Shown here in pieces: positions 1 to 12,800 of a DNA stretch of 64,000 nucleotides. Position 1 is the stretch's first letter. Every line of letters starts with the position of its first letter. The position numbers and the translations under genes are program-made. The notes under the pieces are model-generated. The model ran no database searches. It was given only the letters and a program-made list of their open reading frames with translations, and was not told where the DNA came from. This DNA comes from Cryptomeria japonica (Eukaryota; Streptophyta; Pinopsida; Cupressales; Cupressaceae): assembly GCF_030272615.1 (NCBI RefSeq), contig NC_081410.1, positions 288,487,957-288,551,956 on the forward strand, read 5' to 3'.

Positions 1-750
1 ACCAAATACTCTTTTTTCGGTGAAATCAGAGATTGTTAGTTTCTGTTATAATGCTGCAAGCGATTTCATGTAGGTTTGCTATTTTAAAGTTTTCTATTCT
101 TGGGTGAGGGTAGCTGTATTAAAACGAAGACCAAAAAACGAAAAAAAATGGACAGAAAACTTCCAGGAAAAAACAAGGAGAACAAGGAAGAATTGCAGAG
201 GAGAGGAATATATAGAAAAAATAAGAAAATATTGCCACAATATTGTGATAAATTGGGAATATATCATTATTTTCCGGAAAAAAATGGATTTTCTTAGTCA
301 AATTCTTGATCAATATTTTCAGAATCTTGTGGTGTTTTGGGGAATTTATTGGTAAGCATAGTGATAAACTCGATATTGTGATTTCTTGCTATATTTTGGC
401 GATATCTTCTTCTCTGAATCGAATTCTACATTATTAGAACATTGTATTGTCTAGATGCCATTTCAATTTTCAATGTATATAATAATATACATGTCCCAAA
501 AAATTTCAAACCAAAAATTACTATTTGGCACTAACATACATCAATTTTCCACATTGTATTGAGTCTTAAGCCACAAGAGCAACATTGCAGTAATTCTTCA
601 CAAATGTTTCCAGCTAATCTTTGCAGGAGAATTATGATCTAGCATTGTAGTTTTGTTTTGCTTGTTATAAGGTCAAAATTAGATTGTCATCATTTTTAGA
701 CCATTCTAAATGGATTTAAATTCGTGACTTGTGCAAATTTTTATTTGCAG
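1..750. other. MSH5 intron, 3' part; nothing recognised
   Basis: This is AT-rich sequence upstream of the first visible exon. The small overlapping ORFs at 100-355 are low-complexity lysine/phenylalanine readings and match nothing. The preceding MSH5 block (DWTAFLK in Arabidopsis) is absent. Confidence 0.5.
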
Positions 751-852
751 AGCATAAGTTCAATTTTACATGTGAGGAAGATTTTTGAAGTTGGAATCTC
801 AGAACGACAACATGAGCAGGCAGGGATATTAAATTTAAATATTGTAAAAAAG
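751..852 (+). CDS. MSH5: MSH5 exon (core domain, KIFEVGISE)
   Basis: The 34 codons begin and end in phase 0 between ttgcag and gtaaaa. They include the conserved stretch LHVRKIFEVGISE, followed by a variable stretch ending NLNIVKK. No upstream exon was found in 1-750, so the preceding intron exceeds 750 bp. Confidence 0.88.
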
Positions 853-3800
853 GTAAAAAGGGTGTAATTTTTGACACTGTTATCCATGTGTGAAATTAGG
901 TTTTTCCAATTACTAAAGCAAGAATAAATATCTCTGTATTGTTATATTGTTTGTTATTAAATTATATAGCAACATATATAAACATCTTTTGTTCGATTTG
1001 CTTGTAGGCATTTATATCTATTACAAATGAGCTTGTCTACATCCATGAACTGGTGAGTTTGTTTTATAAGAGTTAATGTTTGCTTATATCAAGTGAGAAA
1101 GTGATATGTTTACTATCATTGTGTACGGTTACCACATGATGAAGATTGATTATTTGCTATCCATTTTGTGAAGACAAATGAAATTAGATTCTATGGTTAT
1201 TATCATGTATTCAATAGAATAACAAAGGAAACGATGTCTTTACAACCAGGAAGGTGATGGCAGTAGTCATATAGTAATTCTAAGATTTGAAGCGAAGGCC
1301 ATCTAACTCTGATATACTAGCAAACAGTTAATTTATTCTTACGTTCAATTTTTTTTGTCTAAACCTGAGGTCTGTGAGCATTTTCTTACATCCATCTATG
1401 GGAGATTCTTAAATATGTACGATTCTACAGATATAATTCTATATTGACATCTCATCAATTCTTGATATCTATGGATTGGTATCAACTCAGCCTTGATTGA
1501 TTCCAACTAACGTTCTTCATCTTTGCTTGAAATCTTGAATCAAAATAACATTACAACTTATTAGAACAGTCAATAAAACTGTAGACTTTTAGTTTGGGAT
1601 CTTATCCAACAAAAAACAATTTCATGATTTTAAAGTCAAACTTTTGCATCATTTGTTTTGGCACTTGGAGACATCAAACTCTACTTGATGAGTCAATAAA
1701 GCCATTTCACTTGTCCAGGATTCCCCGGAAGTCGGACTGTAAAATTTTTACTACAACTTTTGCTCTGAGTATGGGCAGTACACAAATAGACAACCCAAAA
1801 GGAGTTAGACCAAGAACAGTTTGTTTCATCTCAGGTATTCCATTCTCTATGGATTATATGATATTGAAAATTGTATTTTTAATATCTTGAGAAATCATCA
1901 TTAAAGGTAAATAGATGTAATAGCCAACCCGGTTACTACCCATTTTTTTTGCAATACTCCTGATTTCCTAGACTTCAGACAATTCGTCAAACATTTCTCA
2001 AGAATCCAAATTCACAGAATTCTGATATGCATCACTTAGAACCAAAGCCACTAACCTTTTTTTTCATGAATTTCACCATAGAATCGTATCTCTGATCATA
2101 GCTTCATGTGAGCATTTTGTCATATAGATTGCATGTATACTGTGAAGGTTTCTTGATTTGTTTTGTCTTAATAACAGAATCCAGTCTGAGTATGACTTAA
2201 TGTTGCTTGAAATACATATATCAGTCTGCAATTGAAATTGCACCACTCGGAAATTATCAACAGCAGCATCCTTCATCATTTCTTAGCGCTATCCCGAAGC
2301 CACTTCCAGGTAACAAGAATACAGCAGCAATAAAGGTCTGCATAAGTCCACGGTTTTGTGTTGCACAATGGTCTTCAGCGCCCAGCAAGGAACAGATAAA
2401 GGATAATCTCCCAAATTGATACAATCAGCATCCTAGCAACAATGAAAACCGACTTCAGCACCTTAATATCCTTTAAACGCCCCTTTAAAGGTGGAGTCTC
2501 AGTCAAAATGTGATTCTCCCTGGAAGAGTCTACACGTCCAGCTAGTACTCCAAGTTTTGACTCCTTTAAACTAGCAGTTGCATGCTTTTTTCATGCAATG
2601 GTGAGCCGATAGGATTTAGCTTGTAAGTTACTGTGTATATTAAACATAAACATACAAAACATTTCTATACAAACATCGACATAAGAAACATTGACATAGA
2701 ATTTCAGAATAACATTGAGATAAAATTTTAGAATAATAAACATGGACATAGAAAATATTTTCATACAAACATCAACATAAGAAACATTGACATAGAATTT
2801 CAGAATAACATTGACATAAAATTTTAGAATATAACTCTTTGGAGTGAGTGCAAAAAGCTGTTCAGCAGATACTAAAAGAGCTAAAAGAGGCCTCAAACTG
2901 GCACATGGTATGATGAAATAAAGTTTGGCAGTAGGAGGACTTTGCTGTGTATTTAGTTAGCTATATAAAAAAAGTCCCTTCAATGTCCTGATTATCCTAC
3001 GGGACCATGGGGAAATAGGCTAATGACATATCATACTATGCATGCTAGAAAGGGGACATTAAAAAACCACTGAAATGTATATACTTAATAATATAAATCT
3101 TCTAAGAAAGACAATTAAGCATAAAATCTCTGTACTTAGGGTTAGGAAGATTAACTTAACCATAGTTTTTGTCCAATTCCTTATCGAAACTCAACCATAA
3201 GAAAGTGGGAGTAAGGAGGAACAATAAGGTGTCCAAGAGACCCTCTACCCTAAGCCCAAGAGCGGAGTCAGAGCCAAAGCCCCCTTGGCCTCATGTTACC
3301 ATCGATCAACTACCTTGAGGTGGTCTACCTAGTGAGGTATCGTATCATTGTTTCCCTTCATCACTTCCATCCTTATCCTTCTCTTGTGGTTAGAAATCCC
3401 TTAATTTAATAATCAACCATGATAGTGTTTGGAAAGATACAATAGGGTGTCCTGAACGCCCTTCCCCTCTAAGTCCAAGAGTGGTAGACTCTATCTACAC
3501 CCCCGTGGCCTCATGGGACCATTGATCAACTACCATGAGGTGACGTACCTAGAGGAGGACCTCATCACTGGTCTTCCTCCTTGTACTTCCTTATATTACT
3601 ATCATGGCTGTATGCTCAATATATATAATTGTCCATCATTGACTATTCCTTATGCCAGATATAATAAGAATTATGTAGGTCATTCATAATTATGTAATTA
3701 TAAATAAATTCTTATTGTATTGTTTATTACCAAGAATGTTATGCTCAATATAATTAGGCACAAGGTATTCTACAATCTTAATAGACATTTGATCTGCAAT

Positions 3801-6800
3801 TATAGTCTATTATTCTATAAAGTCATGAATAGGGTAGATCATACCAGATCTGCATTAACTGAAGATCCCTTCAGTTTGTTGATTATAGAAGATGCTTCTC
3901 CTTTATCTGAAGGTTGTTATTTATATTTCTGATGTGATTCGATTGGAGTTTGATCAAAGAGAATATTAGTTTTCAGTCGATTGGAGATTTAGTATTCGCT
4001 GTTTTATATCACATTTCATTCTAGAGTGAATCTCAGATTTGAAAGCTGATTCTGAGCACCTATGTTGCATGACTTCATTACATTTTGAGGCATGTTTTTT
4101 GGTGAATGTGTTGGTGTTGGTTCATTTCTCCTTGAATGGAGTGAAGGGCTTGGTTGCTGGCATGATTTAGAGGGCAAGGCGTTGGAATTTAGCTGGCTGG
4201 TTTTGGTTGTTTGAGAAGAGGTCGACTCCCCCCTTGTTTTGAAAGTATTTGTTGATATTATTTGAGTTTCCTTGAAACCTTGTTGTGTTTGCTCTTTCTT
4301 TCCAAAGTGACCACTTTGGAATTGGTTTGAAGTTGTTTGCTGCAGGGATAAATTTTTTCTTGGTTGAGATGTCCTCTTGGCTGGATGAACTGTCCCTTGA
4401 ACCATGGCATGACACCTTGAGGGCATGCGATTGGGCTTTGAAAGGAGTCTGGCTTTGTGCTTGGTGTCTAGCTGCGTTACAGAGACTGCAGGTGTTTAGG
4501 ACTGAGATTTCAAGGTATATTTGCTGACTTGATACTTTGATGAATTGCCCCTGCTCAAGCGGTAAGGGATAGATGACTGTCCATCGCATTTACTGTGTTG
4601 AATCAGACTCTAAGATTGATATTAGGCATTTTATGATGAGTTTTATGTGGGAACTAGCTCTTGTCTTCTGTTATAACTGGGAGGTGCCTAAACAAGCTTG
4701 GAGGAGGAATAAAGGCATGTGAAGGCTAACTATTTTCTGCTTCATATCAGTTTATCTCTGTTTGCATCAGTTTGGTATGCCTCTTCATAGTATGTATATC
4801 AAGGTTTATTTCGTATGAATGATTGTATTGCGATGGCTCAAAAAATTTAGGCTTTAAATGTCCTTGTTATTTGACAATCTATGGAAATAAATGATTCATG
4901 GGAAAGACAATATAGTATGCAACTCTATGCAATAATCTCCTGCAACAGTGGTACAGTAGAAATACACTTATTGCATATTTACGTGGTGAAAAGACAATTC
5001 TTGAAATGCAATAATGCCATTCAAAACTAAATCAGTAAATCAGACTCAATGCAAACTATAACAGTCCGTATGACAGCAAATTAACTACTTGTGCAAATGT
5101 ATATGGTGGATTGATAAACAATTTCAAAAAAATTAAAAAATTTCAGGGGTTATTCTTACAAGCTAGGTTCTTTTAGATCATGGGTCATGCTAGATTTGGC
5201 TAAGACATAGGAAACCTTGATGGCCCCTCTTTGTATATGAACAAAATTGAATTGTATGATTAAAGATTGCATGCATTAAATGTCGTCTTCTGAACTCTCC
5301 CCGAGGGCCAAATTCATAGTGCAAATGCTCCTTTTCATTTGTGAAGAAGTTAGAAATGTGTTACGTTTTCTCATCATTCCATATACAATTGGGTGATATT
5401 GAAGCTTTGGGCAAGCTTGACCCCTAGGCAGTTTTGGAGATCATGTTAGTGATTGTTTTTTTTTTATCTATTCTTTGTGTTACTAGAAAAATAGAATTGA
5501 CTGGTCTCAGCTATATCCTTGTTTGAACATTTATTTTGATTTATACCATTGATTCATTATGTAATAGAGATGTAGAAGTGGAATGACAACTTGTTTTGTG
5601 AATTGACATAGGAATTTTGCTTAGCGATCTAGTCTTTTATTGATTGCAAATCTATCTGTCATGGTTGTTATCGCTGGAGGATATGAAATGGCCCATATAT
5701 TTTGACGACTATGGAAAGGATTTAATTTTGGAAATCATGTTAAAGTGATAGTTTTCTTTCCAAGTTATTTTTTGTTTTGTTAGGGGAAAAAGGTACGCAA
5801 TTGGCCTAGTTTTGTTCATGTCTCAATAATTATATGAATTGATGCTATACCTTTCTTTATTTTTTCTTGAATTCATAAATTTCATGTACGAAGATTATAT
5901 GGTGTATCTTCTTTAAGATCAAATGTACATAAGTGGTTGATTGTAGTGTAATAGATATTTTAAGGAGTGAGACGTGATCATGACATTTGTGTACTCATTG
6001 CTACATATACAGGTACATAATTTTGTTTTGCTCCAAAATATATAGGATATAAATAAGATGAAGAACTAAAATAATGAAGCTAGTACTTCTGCAATACTCT
6101 ACAATTAACTTCTGCTTTGTTTTGGAGCTAGTACTATATATTACTATAGGACTAGTATATCATGGAACATTTGTTGCTTTATGAATGAAATTTGATTGAA
6201 AAATTATGAACGCTGCAAATTCTAATGGTTGATAATTTGATATTGAAATAATTCTCAATTGTTCACTCCAAGATCAAGTCTAATAGTTTAGACCTGAACA
6301 AATCTAGTGATTCAAATGCTTAGTCACCATAATTTTGAGTTTCTTTGTTTTCCTGTAGGTAAATGAAGTCATTAACTTGAACCAAAGTGATGAGAAAAGA
6401 CTTAGGATGCTGATTGCACCTGGAATATGCCAAGAGGTATAATCATTCAATTTTGAGATTGCAATATTTAATGCTTCAAATATTTATTATTTTTAATTGA
6501 ATCATATGTTTATTGTTGATTTTTTATAAATTTCAAATAACTTGGTTGGTGTTACCGTATGTGAGATATGCCATCATCATTTAGGTTTCTTATATAATAG
6601 AATGTTCTTCACTTAATATAATGTATGGATGGCGCATTCATTTGTTATCTGGTATTGGGGGATATGCTCAGAATTTACTTATATAGAATATAAACTCTTT
6701 CATTCACTTTTTTATTTGTGTCATTCTCCATTAAATGCATCTATGAATAATACTTGTACGTATTCTTGACGTTCTTGCTTGCCATGCTGTCTTTTTTTTT

Positions 6801-9800
6801 TACAATTATCTTGGTAAAATAAGATAAATATGCTTGATTGTTTATTCAAGTTTCTTAATTCTCTAGATAGAATTGAACCACAAAATAATCAGAATGTTCT
6901 GTTCTACTTAAATGTATTTCGCTTAATTAAGAGCCATGTTTATTTCCTTTATGAAATACCTTTTTTTTTGTGAATGGATTAAGGAAATTTGGAATAACTG
7001 GAAATACAATAATATATTTTGGAAAACATGAACATAAATAGGAATCTGGACAGGTATAGAACTGAGAGGAAGGTTGAGAGAGCTGCTGCAGTATAAACAA
7101 GAATGCAACTATGCCCGTGTCCAAACACACTGTGGTCATCTGAATATGGAAACATGAAGTCTGAAATGCAACTACAAAGTCTAAGACATTGGGACAAAAA
7201 CTCACAATTACAGTTTCCAGAAATAATATAGGAATATAGAAATAATATGTGAGCTAAGTCAAAACAAACTACAGAAATATCAGAAAGGAGAGTTATTACA
7301 AAACCTCTATACAATTGTTTTTCCATTCGTACATATAGCTTAACAGAAAGAGAGGGGTTGACTGCTTGGGAGCTTGCCAAAATGGTCAAGCTGTTTTGTC
7401 CCCACTTTGAAATATGATTTAATAATAAAATTAAAATACAAAAGAATAAAAATAAAAATTAAATTAAAATATAAAATAATATAATTAAATATGATTAAAA
7501 TTTGATTAAGTTAATGAATGGTCAAAAGGCATGAAATGATGAGTTGTGACTTCCCCAAATATGAGGTATAAAAGTGAGAAGAGAACTCATTTGAAGGGGG
7601 GATAATTTGGGAATTAGAAGTGCAGATCTGATTGTGAAAGGTTGTGTTCCTTTGGAAGGGCAGAAATAATGAAGAGTTGCATTCTTTCAAAGGGTGCTAA
7701 TGGTGAAAGGGCGTGTCTCTTGCCAAAGGTCATACATGATGAAGAGGTGTGACCTCTCCCTCACATTGAGAGATATAAAGGAAGGAATCAAAAGCATCTA
7801 GTGACATCACCATCGATCAGATCAGATCAGAACTGTTATTAAGTTACAGGCAGTAACATCCTTGCTCTTGTTGGTATGCATGGGGATGTGCTTAATATAT
7901 GAAGCCTGATAATGTTCTTATGCAGAATTTAATAGTAATATTAATATGCCTGAAATATGTATGACAGTCATACTTAATTTCATAGATATTCATAATACAT
8001 GAGAAGTTATTATACTTATAGTCTAATTCTTGTTATTTCTGTCAGTATTTAAGAAGAAGGGACTGAATTGTTTGCAAAGAGGGGCAGTCTAAATCCAATC
8101 AATAGGATGATTCCCAAAATAGGGTAAGGATCAGCGTCCCGTAAACTTTGAGGGCATGGTCCCAAGATAGGGTAAGGGCTTGGATCTGTAAACTTTGAGG
8201 GAGCCTATTGTATCTTGGTCTCTAAGCGCTTTGGTAACATAGACATCCTCTTCTTCCTTAGAAATAAAGTAGTAACAAAGGTTGACACTTGCATTAAGAA
8301 TTATGGATGATAAAATTAATTATCTAGTATGGTAGATGAACAATTTACTTATTAATAATTGATAAATTAATTGAACTATGGAATATCACAGATTTGATTC
8401 ATGTTAAGATAGATTTGTCTCCAAATCAATTTAGTTTAAGTCATAAGTATATTGAAATAGATTAATTATGGTTAAAACAGACCTAAACCTAGTAGGGGAC
8501 TAATACACAAGCATGTGTTTCAGCCTCCACATGAAGTCATAAAAGAGAGTGGGATCAAATATGGTCTGTGCTCTTAAATCCTAAGTGGCTAGAATTTATA
8601 GGACAATGAACTATAAATATTAAGTATTCTGGTCTATATATGTCATAATACCCTAGTGTGTATAAGACGGAGAAGTGGGAGATAGTGATTCACCAATAGA
8701 TTTTCCAAATAAAATGAAAGTAAACAAGGAAGCCTGAATAAATTATGAAAAAGACATCATTACCTCACGAAGAGAAGAGGGGAAACAATGTTGTTGATAA
8801 ACTCATTAAGAAGTAAATAAGATCATAAATAGAGATTGTTATCACAAAATTAGATATCTCAAGAGGAATAGCTACACAGGTGTTTTGAAAGAGATTCAAA
8901 GGAAACCTTCAATAAAAATAACTTGCTATTGAAATAAAAGACAAATATAACAGCATAGACACCCAACAAGATGAAGGAAGTTCCATCTGAAGTAGGACTT
9001 TGTTGGGCAACAGATTTGTCACCTTTTAAGATTGTTCAATTATGACTCGCCCAATGGGAAATGATGACAAATTCTATACAACAGTTGGAGAGATCTTCAA
9101 TGGAATGGTGATCTTCCTCTACATTTGAGAGGGCCAGGTCCCTTGTATGATTTAATTTGGGATTTTTGGGGTATGCTTTTGACCAAAATGCAGTAAAGGA
9201 AACTAGAGAAAAAGGAAAAGAGAACAAAAAGTGCAGAGAACTCTGATTTTCTAGTTATGTGCAGTCCTATATCTGTTGGAAAAGAAGATAGTTATGACAA
9301 GAATTTGTTTCAGTGTGATATATATGTTGGAACAGTAGTGCATAGTGACACCAATAAGAGGGAATTTGGGAAAGATTTAATACAGAGTGGTTTAATTATA
9401 GTGAACAACAGTTACTTGATTACATTTGATTTTATTGGTTGTGTTGTTATGCAAGCTTCTGCGTTGAAGAGTGGAGAAACATGTATGTCCTTTTGTAATA
9501 ATTGTGTGAGAATTTTGATAATGTTTCCTCTTGATCTCTCTTGGAGGAAACATATGGCACGTGGACATCTTGATATCATAGCTTACCCTAAGTTGCTTTC
9601 AGTTTCTGATGATGTATGGGAGAATGGAAACTTGGTTAATTCAAGCTGGGTGATCTTTGTGCCAAACAATGAGTGAGCATACCTCATGGAGCAGTGAATT
9701 GAAGAAGATATTTCACATTTCATGCATTTGTTTTCACTTCATACCTTGATGGTTTTTATATTAGTGAGATAGAGACCTTTATGTCACCTCTGAATGTACA

Positions 9801-12800
9801 ACATCTCTTATGTGTAGGCTTGATAATATGGAATATTTTAAATTCCTTTGTTAGGTACTGAATAATTTGACTAATAGTTTCCTCCGTGATGACTCTTTAG
9901 TTATAGAGCTATGGCAGACCTTATTTTGATTTGCTTGTATAATCTAATGTCCCCTCTCTAGGTCTAGACAGTTGGTGATTGTTAGTCTATCCCTCAAGTT
10001 CTTGTAGGCTAATGTGGTTGGTTAGGGAGCTCGATGGTTTTGGGAGTTGTTGCAATTCTCTTTCTTCAACATTTTTATGGTTGGATTTGAGCTAAGTTTT
10101 TAATGTGTTTTGCGGTGACGCTTTCGAGCCCATGTCTATTTATATCATAGGAACGGGACTCGAACTCAGCTCGGACTCGGAACTCGAGACTCGGAGTCAG
10201 ACTCAGCTTCAGACTCGGGTGGACTCGGGAAAGTGAAAAACTCAATACATTTAGAGATTTTTAAAGATTTAAAACTTGTTTCATGCACCCTTTATTGAAT
10301 ACACCTTAAAGACACAATAACATCATCAAACTCGACTCATTTGATTACATACACAAGTATACATCAATCACATAAGCATAAACGCAAATTGTAGCTGAAC
10401 GAAATAACAAACATAGATATATAAATATTGTCAAGTGTGTACGATATTACAAAACTCATGGAATAAAAAATCCATGTCATCATATGATCATCATCAAATG
10501 TTCCATACAAATACCAAAGGTAAATACAAGTACAAGCCTATGGCTCAGAGGAGCCTGCACCCTTCGGCCCCGGCCCTGGCCCTCTGCGAAGGCGTCTAAG
10601 GTAGGTCTTGGATGATTTGACAACCATAGCTGCTCCCCGTGACACCATGCCATGCTCACCAACATCAGGAACATCTGTGTCACTATCTGCCTCTAGATCT
10701 CCTGTCTCTGCTCGTGCTCTCCGCTTCTCCTCTACCATGGCTACAGTCTCAGCCTCTATATCTACCTGGTTGATCCAATCAGTGTCAGACTCGGAGGTTA
10801 AATTTTCCCTACTTCTATCGATGCAGTTTCCCCCCATATTTTTTGATGGAGGTTTGGGGGCAGCGCCCCCAAGGTGGGGTCAAGGAGTGGGGTCAAGGGG
10901 CAGTGCCTCGCGAGGCCAAAAAGACTTTTATTATTTAATAAAGGCGTCAGGTGTTATTTTTCTATTGGCTGACATGTTGTAACCCTAATTTTTCTCATTC
11001 TCAGGCGAAGGTTGTAGTGAACAAAGACGAGATCATTCATTTTAAAAAAACTTTTTAAAATGTTTTTTTTGTCATTTTATTTAACCCAGCGGGCGGCCAA
11101 GTTTCAAGCACTGGACTCGCCGAGTTTGGCGATTTTAGGCCAAACTCGCCAACTCGGCGAGTCTGGCGAGTTCGCCCCTTGGACTCGGACGAGTCCGAGT
11201 CTGAGCTCGCCAGACTCGGGGGGCATAAATTGTACTCAGACTCGCCGAGTTCTGGGTGATTTTCCGATCTATGATTTATATTAAGTCATTGTTTTGGCCT
11301 CAATCATGTCTCCTCATCTTCGGTGACACCCTGGAAGATTCAGATTTGATATTCAATTCTTTTTTGTGCTCCGTAAATTAAGGGCGTAATTTTAAATAAA
11401 TGCTTATAATTAAATAATATTTTACTAATGTTTTACTTAAGCATTTATTTAATATCTTATGGTGACTTTGGATTTGGTGCCCAAGGAAGATTAAATGAAA
11501 TATTTAAAAAAATAAAGTGCAGTGTGTTTTTGCCGTGGAAATTTGGGAGACATAATGGATATTAACAAATTAATATTTTATTCTCCTTTTGGTGTGTTGA
11601 AGTTTGGGAAACATAAATGGGAATTCGGAGCTCATTTTCCATATGTTGAAAATTTGAAGAAGGATATGCTGCTGGTTTTCTTCCAGAACTTTGTGAAGAT
11701 GAAACCCTTCATGGAGAATGTCATCTACGAAGGTGAAAGATCCTTCCTGGGCGGTTGCTGATAGTCTGACATAGAGGCTATGCATCAGCTTTGATCATGG
11801 TGATTTTGTGAAGTTATTGGCTTCAGGGTTTGAAAGGAAAAAATGAAGATTTTTGTGGTTTTTTGATTTAGCACATTTGAGTTCATTTGGTTCTGGTTTG
11901 CAGAGAATATTATTGATTCTTACAGGGACTTCAGAGACTCTTTTTAGCTGGCTGGACCATGTTTCTTTCACAGGCTGTACCATACAAAATTGGTCATTGT
12001 TGCTTGGGCATTGAAGTTTTTGTGGGCATTGATTTAGAAGCTTTCTAAGGTTTTGGCTTTCATGATTAGATCGTGGATTTTTATGCATAATAATAAGGTC
12101 TGAGCACAAATTTGGAGTCTATCATTGCATTTGAAGAATTTTGGGCTGTTACTGCTGCTTATGTGATCATACCCTTGCTGTAGAAGTTGATTTCCAGCAT
12201 TGATGGTGACTGTCTTGTCGTGGAGTTTGCTGCAACAGATTTGAATAATTCTGAAATGCATCATATTTAATTGATTTCGATGTTACAGTTGCCTGGTTCA
12301 TTGTATTTTTATATTATGCTATACATGGTGATGTAAAAGGCACATTTTAAGACCTTAAAATCAATGCATCGAATATAATTTGAATGATCCGAAACTCAGT
12401 TCTCAAACATCCAGCAAACCTTTATATTGATCAATGTGTTTCTGTCATCTGTTTATCAATCATCTTCAAAAGAAACGTTCAGGGGTCATACACTACATAT
12501 AAAGATTTGGCTGTGTCAACTGCAGAGTTGTCTAAGAATGCTAATTCAATCCATTTGGTTAAGTACTTTAATTGCGACAATTATGTTAAACACCTTCATT
12601 GACTATTCCATAATGGTTTGATGAAGTCCAAGCATCATTTCTGGAACACTTGCATAGGGTATGGAGGAATGAAATTCTACTTTAATGGTACATTTTCTGA
12701 GAAAGCTCTTGTTTTTCTTAATTTAGTCAGACTAATGAGTATAATGTGGATGGTTGTTTGGTAATGTTTTTCCACAAATTAATACAGTAATTGCTAAAGT

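Larger units (their letters stand above)
1053..6358. other. MSH5 intron 2 (5.3 kb), decayed repeats
   Basis: There is no identifiable gene. It contains a 97-bp-period tandem duplication (2662-2830) and two diverged copies of a 170-bp unit (about 3200-3370 and 3425-3590). The ORFs at 2073-2419 and 4016-4589 overlap on both strands and match no family I recognise. Confidence 0.55.

Noticed and set aside
4016-4589. Two overlapping ~140-codon ORFs on the - strand and one on the +
   Set aside because: They are mutually overlapping low-complexity Gln/Ser/Thr readings, with no family resemblance or duplicate elsewhere in the window.
9257-9676. 139-codon ORF
   Set aside because: There is no recognisable motif, the surroundings are repetitive, and there is no splice or promoter context. 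It was left as an unidentified reading rather than called a gene.
11522-11785. 79- and 71-codon ORFs on opposite strands
   Set aside because: They are shadows of each other and match no MSH5 block. The next MSH5 exon is clearly at 12927.
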